Notes: generated by a model not told the origin, from the sequence alone. DNA of 64,000 nt from Streptomyces sp. WM6378 (GCF_001279695.1 NZ_LGDD01000024.1:62001-126000); one strand, 5' to 3'. Numbered from the stretch's first letter, positions 32,948 to 43,169 are shown. A program made the numbers and translations.

Positions 32948-33997
32948 ATGTGGCCAGGACAGCAGCCGCCCGGGGGCGAGCAGAACCCGCAGGATCCGAA
33001 TCAGAACCCGTACCAGCAGCCGGGGTACCAGCAGCCGAATCCCTATACGCAGCCGGGGCCGCAGCAGCCCGCGCCGCCGCCGGGGTATCCGCCGCAGCAG
33101 GGTTACCAGACGCCGAACCCGTACCAGCAGCCCACGGTGCCGCAGTACCCCGTGGGCAGCCCGCCCGGGCCGCCGCAGCCGCCGGAGAACAACGACAGGA
33201 AGAAGACCACCCTCATCGCCATCATCGCGGCCACCGCCGTGGTCGTGGCCGCCGCCGTGACCGGCGTGGTGGTCCTCAAGGACGACGGCAAGAGCGACAC
33301 CAAGGCCGACGGCAAGGACAAGAAGTCGCCCGCGGCTTCGTCTCCGGCGGCGCCGTCCTCCCCGGCCGCCAACCCGCGTGGCGCGGGCGCCCAGGTCCAG
33401 CCGGTGATCGCGGGCTGGAAGGTCGTGGTCAACCCCACCAAGGGCGACGCCTTCGACGTACCGCCGGACTGGGAGGTCGACAGCCCCGGCATGAGCGTCG
33501 GCTGGTCCGACAAGGCGGACCCCAACGGGTTCGGCGGCATGATGATGTCCTCCCCCGCCTACTACAAGTCCAAGTGGTGCACCACCAAGAACGGCAGCGG
33601 TCGCGACGAGAACACCGCTCTCGCCCAGATCGGCACCAAGGGCGCGAACGGCGCCAAGTCGACGGACGAGGCGGCCGAGCAGGCCGACGACTGGCTGTAC
33701 TACGCCTACACCCAGCCGGACAAGAACCACATCACCTCCGAGAAGCCGGTTCCCTTCACGACGAAGTCGGGTCTTCAGGGCAGCGTGGTCCGCGCCAAGA
33801 CGACGGGCGTCAAGAAGACGGACAAGTGCTCCACCGAGGGCCAGTCCGTGCTGTTCGGCTTCAAGACCGCCAAGGGCGACCTCGCGGCCTGGAGCTTCAT
33901 CGCCAACACGGGCGTGCCCGGCGCGGTCGACGAGGACACCATCCAGAAGATCCTCGGCACCATACGGCTCGTGCCGGTCACCGACTCCGGTTCCTGA
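32948..33997 (+). CDS. membrane-anchored protein with Pro/Gln/Tyr-rich N-terminus
   Basis: A 349-residue protein of unknown function. Residues 1-80 are low-complexity Pro/Gln/Tyr (QNPYQQPGYQQPNPY and similar), probably a disordered cytoplasmic tail. One transmembrane segment follows at about 88-110 (TTLIAIIAATAVVVAAAVTG), then a Lys/Ser/Pro linker and a roughly 200-residue extracytoplasmic domain with two cysteines (KSKWCTTKNGS and KTDKCSTEG) likely to form a disulfide. This tail-TM-domain layout is common in actinobacterial envelope proteins. ATG at 32948 starts MWPGQQPPGG. Confidence 0.8.
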   Translation: MWPGQQPPGGEQNPQDPNQNPYQQPGYQQPNPYTQPGPQQPAPPPGYPPQQGYQTPNPYQQPTVPQYPVGSPPGPPQPPENNDRKKTTLIAIIAATAVVVAAAVTGVVVLKDDGKSDTKADGKDKKSPAASSPAAPSSPAANPRGAGAQVQPVIAGWKVVVNPTKGDAFDVPPDWEVDSPGMSVGWSDKADPNGFGGMMMSSPAYYKSKWCTTKNGSGRDENTALAQIGTKGANGAKSTDEAAEQADDWLYYAYTQPDKNHITSEKPVPFTTKSGLQGSVVRAKTTGVKKTDKCSTEGQSVLFGFKTAKGDLAAWSFIANTGVPGAVDEDTIQKILGTIRLVPVTDSGS

Positions 33998-34066
33998 CGC
34001 GCACCGGTAACGCGATCCGGTCCTGATAGGGGCCGGGTTCCTGCCGCGAGCGAGGCCGCAAACCGT

Positions 34067-34096
34067 TTGTCGCCACGGGGTGGCAGCGGCGATAGT
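34067..34096 (+). promoter_or_regulatory. predicted promoter for a leaderless MFS transcript
   Basis: TTGTCG (34067-34072) and GATAGT (34091-34096) are separated by 18 bases. The GTG start at 34103 lies 7 bases after the -10 box, where transcription should begin, and no Shine-Dalgarno is visible. Leaderless mRNAs are common in actinobacteria. Confidence 0.45.
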
Positions 34097-34102
34097 CCCT
34101 GA

Positions 34103-35404
34103 GTGACTTCCGCCGCCGCCACCCCTTCGCACGCACGCCGCCCGTCCTGGGCGGGCCGCAACTACACCCTGCTGACCGCCGCCGCGGTCGTCACCAACCT
34201 GGGCAGCCAGGGGGCCCTGATCGCGGCGGCGTTCGCGGTGCTCCAGTCCGGCGGCAGCGGCGGCGACGTGGGCCTGGTCGCGGCGGCCCGCACCGTGCCG
34301 CTCGTCCTGTTCCTGCTGGTCGGCGGCGCGCTGGCCGACCGGCTGCCACGCCACCGGGTGATGGTCGCCGCCAACACCCTCAACTTCCTTTCCCAGGGCG
34401 CCTTCGCGCTCCTCGTCCTGACCGGCGATCCCCGGCTCTGGCAGATGATGGCGCTCACCGCGCTCGGCGGGGTGGGCCAGGCGTTCTTCGGCCCCGCCTC
34501 CGAGGGCATGCTCATGTCCAGCGTGAGCGGTGGGGAGGCGGGCCGGGCCTTCGCGTTCTACCGGATGGCCATGCACGGCGCGGGCATCGGCGGGGCCGCA
34601 CTCGGCGGCGCGCTGATCGCCGTGTTCGGCGCTGGCTGGGTGCTCGCGATCGACGCGGCGGCCTTCGCGGTGGCGGGCGCGCTGCGAGCCTTCCTCGACG
34701 TGAGCCACATCCCGCCGCGCGAGGCGGGCGGCGGCATGATCTCCGATCTCCGCGAAGGCTGGCGGGAGTTCGTCACACGGCCGTGGCTGTGGTCGATCGT
34801 GGTCCAGTTCTCGGTGGTCAACGCCGTGGTCGCGGCGGCCGAGGCGGTGTACGGACCGCTGGTGGCCCGCGACGAGCTGGGCGGTCCCGGCCCGTGGGGG
34901 CTCGCGCTCGCCGCGTTCGGCGTCGGCACGTTCTGCGGCGCGCTCCTGATGATGCGCTGGAAGCCGCGCCGGCTGCTGCTCGCGGGCAGCCTGTGCGTCT
35001 TCCCGCTCGCCCTGCCCTCGGCGGCGCTGGCGGTACCGCTGCCGGTGGCCGCGCTCATGGCGGTCATGCTGGTGACGGGCGTCTCGATCGAGGTTTTCGG
35101 CGTCTCGTGGATGACCGCCCTCAACCAGGAGATCCCCGAGGAGAAGCTCTCGCGCGTCTCCGCCTACGACTGGCTGGGCTCGATCGCCATGGTGCCGCTG
35201 GCCACCGCCCTCGCCGGGCCCGCCCAGAACGCGGTCGGCCGTACGTCCGCGCTGTGGGGCTGCTCGGCGCTGATCGTGCTGCTCACCGCGGCGGTCCTGT
35301 GCGTGCCGGACGTACGCCGCCTGACCCGGCGCACCGAGGCCGTGGCCGCGGGCGGGCCCGAGGTGTCAGCCGATGCTGAAGGCGCCGTCGGGCGGCTCGG
35401 GTGA
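34103..35404 (+). CDS. MFS transporter
   Basis: A 433-residue transporter with about twelve hydrophobic segments. The loop after the second helix reads GGALADRLPRHRVMVAAN, the MFS motif A (G-x-L-x-D-R-x-x-R). The subgroup resembles EntS-like or macrolide-efflux-type exporters. The GTG start at 34103 probably begins a leaderless mRNA. Its 3' end overlaps the convergent spermidine-synthase-like gene by 39 bases. Substrate unknown. Confidence 0.85.
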   Translation: MTSAAATPSHARRPSWAGRNYTLLTAAAVVTNLGSQGALIAAAFAVLQSGGSGGDVGLVAAARTVPLVLFLLVGGALADRLPRHRVMVAANTLNFLSQGAFALLVLTGDPRLWQMMALTALGGVGQAFFGPASEGMLMSSVSGGEAGRAFAFYRMAMHGAGIGGAALGGALIAVFGAGWVLAIDAAAFAVAGALRAFLDVSHIPPREAGGGMISDLREGWREFVTRPWLWSIVVQFSVVNAVVAAAEAVYGPLVARDELGGPGPWGLALAAFGVGTFCGALLMMRWKPRRLLLAGSLCVFPLALPSAALAVPLPVAALMAVMLVTGVSIEVFGVSWMTALNQEIPEEKLSRVSAYDWLGSIAMVPLATALAGPAQNAVGRTSALWGCSALIVLLTAAVLCVPDVRRLTRRTEAVAAGGPEVSADAEGAVGRLG

Positions 35405-36226
35405 GGGCTGTGCTTCCGCGTCGCCGACCGGCCGGGCGTCCGCGATGAAGCGGCGCAGCGAGTCGCCGTGCTCGACCCGGGCCGGGAAGGCGTCCCCCGC
35501 CGTGCGCCGGGCGAGCGCCGCGACGTCCAGCGGGCGCGCCGAGGCGAGCAGCACCGCGTTCCCGAAGCGCCGCCCGCGCAGCACAGACGGCTCGGCGATC
35601 AGCGCGACCTCCGCGAACACCGCCCGGAACGTGGCCAGTTGGGAGCGCAGGAAGGCGAACGGCGCGCCGTCCGCGAGGTTGGCCGCGTAGATGCCGCCGG
35701 GCTTGAGGACCCGCTGGGCGACGCGCGCGTACTCGATCGAGGTGAGGTGCGCGGGCACCCGCGAGCCGCCGAAGACGTCAGCGACGAGCAGGTCCGCGGA
35801 GGCGGCGGGCGCCCGCTCGGCCCAGGCCCTGGCGTCCGCCGCGTGCAGGGTGATCCCGGCGTCCGGGGGCAACGGCAGGTGTTCGCGGACGAGTTGGACG
35901 AGCGCCCGGTCGGCGTCCACGACGTCCTGCCGCGAGCCCGGCCGGGTCGCCGCGACGTAGCGGGGCAGCGTGAGCGCCCCGCCGCCGAGGTGCAGCACGT
36001 CGAGGGGGACTCCTTCGTCGGCCGCGCAGTCGACGACGTGGGCGAGCCGGCGCACGTACTCGAACTCGATGTAGGTGGGGTCGTCGAGGTCCACGTACGA
36101 CTGCGGGGCGCCGTTCACGGTCAGCAGCCAGCCGCGCTCGCGGTCGACGTCGGGCAGCAGTTTGGCGGTGCCCCAGTCGACCTCCCGGATGACGGGTATC
36201 GGCTCGGCGCTCGGGTCGTCGTTCAC
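35366..36226 (-). CDS. spermidine synthase-like class I methyltransferase-fold protein
   Basis: A 286-residue protein with the SAM-type Rossmann motif DVLHLGGGALTLPRYVAA near residue 80, followed by DVVDADRALVQLVREHL and DLLVADVFGGSRVPAHL. This is the fused-MFS/spermidine-synthase-like group whose true reaction is mostly unknown; residues for polyamine binding cannot be confirmed by eye. GTG at 36226 is preceded by GGGACG and begins VNDDPSAEP. The patatin gene lies upstream on the same strand, 50 bases away, so the two may be co-transcribed. Confidence 0.8.
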   Translation of the reverse strand: MNDDPSAEPIPVIREVDWGTAKLLPDVDRERGWLLTVNGAPQSYVDLDDPTYIEFEYVRRLAHVVDCAADEGVPLDVLHLGGGALTLPRYVAATRPGSRQDVVDADRALVQLVREHLPLPPDAGITLHAADARAWAERAPAASADLLVADVFGGSRVPAHLTSIEYARVAQRVLKPGGIYAANLADGAPFAFLRSQLATFRAVFAEVALIAEPSVLRGRRFGNAVLLASARPLDVAALARRTAGDAFPARVEHGDSLRRFIADARPVGDAEAQPSPEPPDGAFSIG

Positions 36227-36276
36227 CGTCCCATTGTGCGCCCGGCGGCCGGATGCGGGTCGCCGGGCGGTGTGCG

Positions 36277-37116
36277 TCAGGCCCAGAGCGCCTTGACGGC
36301 GTCGACGTGGGCGGTGGCCTGGGCGAGGCCGGCCCGGGCGGCCGGGGCGCGCCGCGCCGGGTCGAGGCTGTTGCGCCCGAAGGCCTTCTTCGCGGCGGCG
36401 TCGGGGGTGATGAGCTCCACCTTCGCGCCCGCCGCGGTGAGCTTCGCGGCCTGGGAGGCGGGGGAATCGAGCGGGCCGCCGCCGGCCGGGCTCGGCGCGA
36501 TGATCACGATGCGGCGGCAGCCGGCCGCGAGGTGGGCGTTGGCCGTGGAGTGCAGGCCGCCGTCGATCCACTTGCACCCGTCGATGGTGACCGGCGGCCA
36601 CACCAGCGGCACCGCGCAGCTCGCGGCGACCGCGTCGACGAGCGACACGCCGCTGTCCTTGTCGAAGACCCTCAGCTCGCCGGTGTCGGCGGCGACCGCG
36701 GTCAGCTTCAGCGCCCGCTCGGGCCACTCGTGCGTGAGCAGCCGGGCGGCGATGACCGCACGCCGGTCGGCCTCGCTCGGGGTGTCCGCGGCGAGCGCCA
36801 AGCGGCCCATCTTCGCGCCGTAGTCCTCGGGCGTACGGGAGCCGATCACGGCCCGCGCGTAGCGGAAGAGCTTGCCGGCACCGAGGTGGCCCGCGATCTC
36901 CCCCTCGGGCTTCGCCAGTTGACGCCCGTACAGCTCGGCGAGGGATGTCCGGCGTGCGCTCGCGTTCGCGCCGACGACCGCGCCCGCCGAGCTTCCCACG
37001 ACGAGGCCGGCGTCGGTCAGGTCCACGCCCGCTTCCGCGAGCCCGTACAGGATGCCGGTCTCCCAGCCCACTCCGGTGAGCCCGCCCGAACCGAGTACCA
37101 GTGCAGTGTCCGTCAT
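36277..37116 (-). CDS. patatin-like phospholipase
   Basis: A 279-residue lipid acyl hydrolase. The oxyanion loop LVLGSGGLTGVGWETG at residues 6-21, the nucleophile GSSAG (GLVVGSSAGAVVG) near 41-45 and the catalytic DGG in WIDGGLHS near 190 complete the Ser-Asp dyad of the patatin family. It should cleave acyl chains from phospholipids or lipids in the cytoplasm or at the membrane. ATG at 37116 follows a run of upstream in-frame codons without a better site. Confidence 0.88.
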   Translation of the reverse strand: MTDTALVLGSGGLTGVGWETGILYGLAEAGVDLTDAGLVVGSSAGAVVGANASARRTSLAELYGRQLAKPEGEIAGHLGAGKLFRYARAVIGSRTPEDYGAKMGRLALAADTPSEADRRAVIAARLLTHEWPERALKLTAVAADTGELRVFDKDSGVSLVDAVAASCAVPLVWPPVTIDGCKWIDGGLHSTANAHLAAGCRRIVIIAPSPAGGGPLDSPASQAAKLTAAGAKVELITPDAAAKKAFGRNSLDPARRAPAARAGLAQATAHVDAVKALWA

Positions 37117-37141
37117 GATCGCAGTGTGCCCGAACGCCAAC

Positions 37142-37178
37142 GGCCCGCCTCCCCCGGGGTGTTGGGGGAAGGCGGGCC
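37142..37178 (-). terminator. hairpin after tuf3
   Basis: GGCCCGCC (37142-37149) pairs with GGCGGGCC (37171-37178), and the inner CCCCC/GGGGG bases extend the stem. It lies 7 bases past the stop of the leftward tuf3 gene. There is no T-run. Confidence 0.65.
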
Positions 37179-37184
37179 CGCTGG

Positions 37185-38354
<1,170 letters not shown>

Positions 38355-38449
38355 GGCTGAATGTCCCTCGCGTGGTCGCTGAGCGTGCTGGGACCCCTGA
38401 ATCCGGCCGACCCTCCCCGTGCGGGGTCCGCCGGACTTTCCGGGAAGGG

Positions 38450-38569
38450 TCAGCTTCGGGCGCCGCCGAGGGGCGCCGCGGCCGTGAGTGCCCCGGCCGC
38501 TGTGAAGACGGCAGCCTTCGGCGCGTCCGCGACTGCGGACGGCGCTGCGAGGAAGGCGTACCTGGACAT
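38450..38569 (-). CDS. small Ala-rich ORF upstream of tuf3 (doubtful)
   Basis: A 39-codon frame starting [20 protein letters not shown] lies in the 291-base gap between tuf3 and the alkylation-repair gene, on the tuf3 strand. It is Ala-rich with a hydrophobic tail and has no good ribosome site (an ATG 12 bases earlier is no better). It could be a small peptide gene or chance. The remaining gap holds the tuf3 leader with GAGGGA before its ATG. Confidence 0.2.
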   Translation of the reverse strand: MSRYAFLAAPSAVADAPKAAVFTAAGALTAAAPLGGARS

Positions 38570-38645
38570 GTCGCCGATCATCCCTGGTGGGCGGCGGCGC
38601 GTCGAATGGTTTTCGGCGGGCGGAAGTTGGGGTGGCAAACGCCCC

Positions 38646-39344
38646 CTACAGGTTCTTCAGCGCCTCGCGCACCGACAGCGGCGACAGACGTTCGCGCTCG
38701 GCCGCCACAAAGGCGCGGACCGCGCCCGGATCGGTCTTGGCGTACTCGCGCAGGCTCCAGCCGATGGCCTTGCGGATGAAGAAGTCCGGGTGCGTGCCGC
38801 GGCGCAGGCAGTAGTCGAAGAGGCGGTCGGGGTCGGTGCGCTCCTTGTAGGCGAGCTGGTGGAGCAGGGCGGTGCGGGCGATCCAGAGGTGGTCGTCGTC
38901 GATCCACTCGTCCATCACGGCGGTCAGCCCGTCGTCGGCGGCGACGAGCGGGCCAACGACGTGGGCGGCGAGGTGGTCGACGGTGTCCCACCAGGAGGTG
39001 GTGGCGACGAGGTGCCGGGCGACCGGCAGGAACCCGGACGAGCAGACCCGGACGTTGCGCCGCAGGTAGTCGACCGCGAAGTAGTGGTACTCGCGCTCGG
39101 CCAGCTCCCAGCACCGCAGCGCGACAGCGGCGCAGTCCGCTTCGGTGGGCCGCACGAGTCCGTCGAGCACCGCCCGCGACAGCGCGCGCCGCTCGGGGGT
39201 GCGGATGCCGAGGAAGGGGGCGATGCCCTTCATGTACGCGACCATCTCGGCGGCCCGGTGCGGATCCCCGCCCCCGGGATAGACCCGGACGAGCCGTCCG
39301 AGCACGTCGTCGGCGAGCGGGCTGCGGGTCGCGCGAGGGGTCAT
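38646..39344 (-). CDS. DNA alkylation repair protein (AlkD-like)
   Basis: A 232-residue HEAT-repeat-type protein of the AlkC/AlkD DNA glycosylase superfamily. Helical repeats include YMKGIAPFLGIRTPERRALS near residue 31, ATTSWWDTVDHLAAHVVGPL near 120 and HPDFFIRKAIGWSLREYAKT near 190. The tryptophan/aspartate segment and the FIRKAIGW segment are the known substrate and DNA-backbone contact regions in AlkD. It should remove bulky or cationic alkylated purines. ATG at 39344 begins MTPRATRSPLADD. Confidence 0.87.
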   Translation of the reverse strand: MTPRATRSPLADDVLGRLVRVYPGGGDPHRAAEMVAYMKGIAPFLGIRTPERRALSRAVLDGLVRPTEADCAAVALRCWELAEREYHYFAVDYLRRNVRVCSSGFLPVARHLVATTSWWDTVDHLAAHVVGPLVAADDGLTAVMDEWIDDDHLWIARTALLHQLAYKERTDPDRLFDYCLRRGTHPDFFIRKAIGWSLREYAKTDPGAVRAFVAAERERLSPLSVREALKNL

Positions 39345-39419
39345 GGGCCCACGGTACGGGGAGGGTGTCCGGGACTTCGCCTGCGGCGGGCGACCGCTCG
39401 CGTCGGTTAGTCTCCCCGG

Positions 39420-40124
39420 ATGCTGGAGCCCGCCGTCCGCCCGTCCCCCGGCCTCGCCGCCCGCTGTACGAGAGCAGTGCTCTCGCCGTGGGCGCGGCTG
39501 GGGCTGCTCGTCGTGGTGCTCGCGGCCGCCGGGAGTGCCGTCCTCGTCCTCCAGCCGCAGCGGCTGCTCGCCGAGGGCTGGCCGCCGCAGGTGGGCGGGG
39601 CCGGCGCCGTCGTGCTCTTCGCGGTGGCGTACGGGCTGTGCACGGCGGCGTTCGTGCCGCGTCCGATCCTCAATCTGGCCGCCGGGGCGCTCTTCGCCAC
39701 CTGGGCCGGATTCGCGTCCTCGCTGGCGGGCACGGTGCTCGGCGCGGGCATCTCGTTCGGGCTCGGACGGGTGCTCGGGCAGGACGCGCTGCGGCCCCTG
39801 CTGCGCGGGCGCTGGCTGAAGGCGGCGGACGGCCAGCTGTCGCGGCACGGGTTCCGCTCGATGATGGCGATCCGGCTCTTCCCCGGCGTGCCGTTCGCCG
39901 GCGCCAACTACTGCGCGGCGGTCTCGCGCATGGGCTGGGCGCCGTTCCTGCTCGCGACGGGCCTCGGCTCGGTGCCCAACACCCTCGCGTACGTCGTCGC
40001 GGGCAGCAGCGCCTCGTCGCCGACCTCGCCCGCCTTCGTGATCGCCATGGGCTTCATCGTGCTGAGCGGGGCCGCGGCCGCCGTGGTGGGCTGGCGCAAG
40101 CGGCACCGGCTGCGGCAGCGGTAG
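39420..40124 (+). CDS. TVP38/TMEM64 (VTT-domain) membrane protein
   Basis: A 234-residue membrane protein related to DedA. The VTT-domain signature appears as FVPRPILNLAAGALFATWAG and later AIRLFPGVPFAGANYCAAVS, with hydrophobic segments between. Members may scramble or carry lipids; the specific role is unknown. It is divergent from the alkD-like gene with 75 bases between the starts and lies upstream of uppP on the same strand. Confidence 0.85.
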   Translation: MLEPAVRPSPGLAARCTRAVLSPWARLGLLVVVLAAAGSAVLVLQPQRLLAEGWPPQVGGAGAVVLFAVAYGLCTAAFVPRPILNLAAGALFATWAGFASSLAGTVLGAGISFGLGRVLGQDALRPLLRGRWLKAADGQLSRHGFRSMMAIRLFPGVPFAGANYCAAVSRMGWAPFLLATGLGSVPNTLAYVVAGSSASSPTSPAFVIAMGFIVLSGAAAAVVGWRKRHRLRQR

Positions 40125-40334
40125 GGCTCAGGCCCACCGAGGCTCACCGCGATCCGGACGGCCACGCTTCCCCCGGGCCTCGCGGCGTCAACCATCCGTT
40201 AACCCACGGCCGTTACCGTGCCCTCGATCCGCGCAAGATCTCCGGTTGCAGCCGTGCTGCCCCCGGTGCTCCGGCCGGTCCCCGTCGTGCCCGACCGGCC
40301 GTGGCCCCGACCCTCTTGGATGGCGCAGCAACCC

Positions 40335-41207
40335 ATGTCTTGGTTCGAATCGTTCATACTCGGGCTCGTCCAGGGGCTCACGGAGTTCCTGCCCGTCTCC
40401 TCCAGCGCGCACCTGCGGCTGACCGCGGCCTTCGCGGGCTGGCAAGACCCGGGTCCGGCGTTCACGGCGATCACACAGATCGGCACCGAGACGGCCGTCC
40501 TCATCTACTTCCGTACGGACATCGCGCGGATCGTGTCGACCTGGTTCCGCTCGCTCACCGACCGCTCCCTGCGCCAGGACCACGATGCGCGGATGGGCTG
40601 GCTCGTCATCGTCGGCTCGATCCCGATCGGGGTGCTCGGCATCGTCCTGAAGCACCAGATCGACACGTCCTTCCGCGATCTGCGGGTGATCGCCACCACC
40701 CTGGTCGTGATGGGCGTCGTGCTCGGCGTCGCCGACCGGCTCGCGGCCCGCGACGAGTCGGGCGGCCGCCACCGGGCCGCCAAGGAGCGCAAGTCGCTGC
40801 GCGAACTCAGCACCAAGGACGGTCTGATCTACGGCATCTGCCAGGCCATGGCGCTGATCCCGGGTGTCTCGCGCTCCGGCGCCACCATCAGCGGCGGCCT
40901 CCTGATGGGCTACACCCGCGAGGCGGCGGCCCGTTACTCCTTCCTGCTCGCCATCCCGGCCGTCCTCGCCTCGGGGGTCTTCGAGCTGAAGGACGCGGGC
41001 GGCCCGGGTCAGGCCCCGATGCTTCCGACGCTCTTCGCCTCGGTCATCGCCTTCGGCGTGGGATACGCGGTCATCGCGTGGTTCATGGCCTTCATCTCCA
41101 ACAAGAGCTTCATGCCCTTCGTGGTGTACCGCATCGTGCTCGGCGTCGCCCTGTTCGCCCTCATCGCCGCGGGCACCCTCAGCCCGGACGCGGGCGGGGG
41201 ACTCTAA
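40335..41207 (+). CDS. uppP: undecaprenyl-diphosphate phosphatase
   Basis: A 290-residue polytopic membrane enzyme that turns undecaprenyl diphosphate into undecaprenyl phosphate for reuse in cell wall synthesis; loss sensitises cells to bacitracin. The two conserved regions are present: LGLVQGLTEFLPVSSSAHL near residue 9 with the catalytic-type Glu and Ser residues, and PGVSRSGATISGGLLMG near residue 175. ATG at 40335 begins MSWFESFILG, the usual start; the open frame extends to 40218 without a good ribosome site. Confidence 0.93.
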   Translation: MSWFESFILGLVQGLTEFLPVSSSAHLRLTAAFAGWQDPGPAFTAITQIGTETAVLIYFRTDIARIVSTWFRSLTDRSLRQDHDARMGWLVIVGSIPIGVLGIVLKHQIDTSFRDLRVIATTLVVMGVVLGVADRLAARDESGGRHRAAKERKSLRELSTKDGLIYGICQAMALIPGVSRSGATISGGLLMGYTREAAARYSFLLAIPAVLASGVFELKDAGGPGQAPMLPTLFASVIAFGVGYAVIAWFMAFISNKSFMPFVVYRIVLGVALFALIAAGTLSPDAGGGL

Positions 41208-41237
41208 CTCACGTATTGCATACGGGAGTTGGGGTGC

Positions 41238-41615
41238 TCAGCCCGCCGACTCCTCGGGGCCGTCCCCCTTGAGCTCCTCCGCGCGCAGCGCCAGGTCCTG
41301 GAGCACATCGGCCGATGTCATGTCCCGCTCGCCGGAGTCGTGGACCTGGGCGAGAGCCACGAACGCCAGGCTGAACGCGGCCACGAGCTGCCGGATGGCC
41401 CCGCCGACCTCCCGCGCCACGAGGGTGGCCATCTCCTGCGGGGTGGCGTCGGCGGGGATCTCGATGTGCGGCATCGTCTCGTTGAGCAGAGCGGTGACGA
41501 TGCCGATCTCCGTGTCGGGGGCTCCCCGTTCGGCCTCCGCCTCGATGCGGCGGCGGTAGTCCCCGGCCTCGGTGAGAATGCCGATCACTCGCTTGAGAAC
41601 CTCGCTCTGCTCCAT
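41238..41615 (-). CDS. conserved protein of unknown function, mostly helical
   Basis: A 125-residue cytoplasmic protein I do not recognise. It is predicted to be largely helical (MEQSEVLKRVIGILTEAGDY; REVGGAIRQLVAAFSLAFVA) and acidic at the C-terminus (AEELKGDGPEESAG). ATG at 41615 fits the codon-bias boundary; the open frame continues to 42044 but is GC noise that overlaps the small genes on the other strand. It converges with uppP. Confidence 0.6.
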   Translation of the reverse strand: MEQSEVLKRVIGILTEAGDYRRRIEAEAERGAPDTEIGIVTALLNETMPHIEIPADATPQEMATLVAREVGGAIRQLVAAFSLAFVALAQVHDSGERDMTSADVLQDLALRAEELKGDGPEESAG

Positions 41616-41824
41616 GCCGCGAGGATAGGCGGCGAGGCCCGCCCGGGCGCCGGACAACGCCCCGACCGCGCCGGGCAGTTGCCACGCCCGTACGGCCAGC
41701 TGTCCGGATCTCGCCCCCGGCACCCCGCCGGCAGTGGCCCTCCCACGCCACTCAACCGCCGCATGTTGGCTGAGAGTTCCCACTCCGTGGCGGTGGGTCA
41801 CCTGATGGCCGTAGGGTTGTCCCC

Positions 41825-42001
41825 ATGCCCCCGACTTTCGACCGCCGCTCCCTTCGCCCTGCCGACGTGGTGAACGCGGAGATCCGCTCGCTGTGGGAGC
41901 GGTCCGACGGACGCCTCTCGCCCGAAGAGGAGGAGCGCTACCACTGGCTCCTGGTCGAGTGGGCCGCGGCCGTGCGCCAAGACACCGCCCAGGCAGCCTG
42001 A
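41825..42001 (+). CDS. small acidic protein, 58 residues, paralogue A
   Basis: A 58-residue protein starting MPPTFDRRSLRPADVVNAEI. It ends with a helix ERYHWLLVEWAAAVRQ that resembles the next gene (EEYERLLAEWAAAVGE), so the two are tandem paralogues. Third-base G/C bias supports coding. No ribosome site stands out. No function is known to me; size and charge would suit a small adaptor or regulator. Confidence 0.6.
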   Translation: MPPTFDRRSLRPADVVNAEIRSLWERSDGRLSPEEEERYHWLLVEWAAAVRQDTAQAA

Positions 42002-42118
42002 CACCGGGCGGGCCAAACGTCCCAAACCCTGTGATCTTGGCCACCCCGCACCGCTCCCACCTGGGGTTCGGCGCATTTGGCGGGGGCGGTTGTCCGACCG
42101 GACCCGTAGCCTGGTCGC

Positions 42119-42316
42119 ATGTCTTCCTCCCCCGAGCGGTCCGGCCCCGCGCCGTCCGACGCGGACGCCGCCAACGACGCCATCCGTGCGCTCGTCGACG
42201 GCGCGGACGAGCACTGGCCCGCGGAGGAGTACGAGCGGCTGCTCGCCGAGTGGGCCGCGGCGGTGGGCGAAAGCGCCCCGGTGGCGGCGGGAGCCCCCTC
42301 GCTGCGGCGGGCCTGA
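42119..42316 (+). CDS. small acidic protein, 65 residues, paralogue B
   Basis: A 65-residue protein (MSSSPERSGPAPSDADAAND and onward) whose C-terminal helix WPAEEYERLLAEWAAAVGE matches paralogue A 118 bases upstream. The N-terminus is Ser/Pro/Asp-rich and likely disordered. Function unknown. The GNAT gene starts 52 bases downstream on the same strand, so it may be co-transcribed. Confidence 0.6.
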   Translation: MSSSPERSGPAPSDADAANDAIRALVDGADEHWPAEEYERLLAEWAAAVGESAPVAAGAPSLRRA

Positions 42317-42368
42317 GCCGCGCGAATTCCAGTTGCTGTGGCCCTCGTCACGGTGTTGGAGTGGCCGG

Positions 42369-43169
42369 ATGGACACCGACGCGCTGAACGGCGACACCGA
42401 TGACGAGTTGCTCGCGATCTTCGACCGGCAGCTGCGGGAGAACGCCCTGCCCGACGGTCCCGGCGCGACGGTCGAGCGGACCGGCGACGTCGTACGGCAG
42501 GTGGGTCCGGGCCACGTGTGGAACGGCATCCTCTGGTCGGACCTGACCGCGGCGAACGCGGACGCGGAGATCGCGGCACAGGCCCGCCACTTCGCCTCGC
42601 TCGGCAACGAGTGCGAGTGGAAGCTGTACGCCCACGACTGCCCCGCCGACCTCGGCCGGCGCCTGCTCGCGGCCGGGTTCGAGGCCGAGCCCGCGGAGAC
42701 CGTCATGGTCGCCCGGGTCGCGGACCTCCCCCGCGACGTCGAGCCCGCCGACGGCATCACGCTGCGCCCGGTGACCGACGCGGCCGGGGTCGACCTCATG
42801 GCGTACGTCCACGAGCGGGCCTTCGACAACGACGGCGCCCGGTTCCGTGCGCGCCTCCTCGCCCAGTTCGCCGAGGCCCCCGAGACCGTCACGGCGGTCG
42901 TCGCCATGGCCGGTGACGTGCCGGTGAGCGCGGCCCGCATGGACTTCCACCCCGGTACGGAGTTCGCCAGCCTGTGGGGCGGCGGCACCCTGCCCGAGTG
43001 GCGCGGCAAGGGGATCTACCGCGCCCTGATCGCCTACCGCACCCGGATCGCCGCCGAGCGCGGCTACCGCTACCTCCAGGTCGACGCCTCCGACCAGAGC
43101 CGCCCCATCCTGCGGCGCCTCGGCTTCACCCCGCTGACGGTGACGACGCCGTACATCCGGCAGCCGTAA
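42369..43169 (+). CDS. GNAT family N-acetyltransferase
   Basis: A 266-residue protein of the GNAT superfamily. The acetyl-CoA loop GTLPEWRGKGIYRALIAYRT (Q/R-x-x-G-x-G/A pattern, seen as R-G-K-G) is near residue 205-224, and the N-terminal half forms a second, degenerate GNAT-like fold with WKLYAHDCPADLGRRLLAAG. Acceptor unknown. It follows the tandem small paralogues. Confidence 0.85.
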   Translation: MDTDALNGDTDDELLAIFDRQLRENALPDGPGATVERTGDVVRQVGPGHVWNGILWSDLTAANADAEIAAQARHFASLGNECEWKLYAHDCPADLGRRLLAAGFEAEPAETVMVARVADLPRDVEPADGITLRPVTDAAGVDLMAYVHERAFDNDGARFRARLLAQFAEAPETVTAVVAMAGDVPVSAARMDFHPGTEFASLWGGGTLPEWRGKGIYRALIAYRTRIAAERGYRYLQVDASDQSRPILRRLGFTPLTVTTPYIRQP

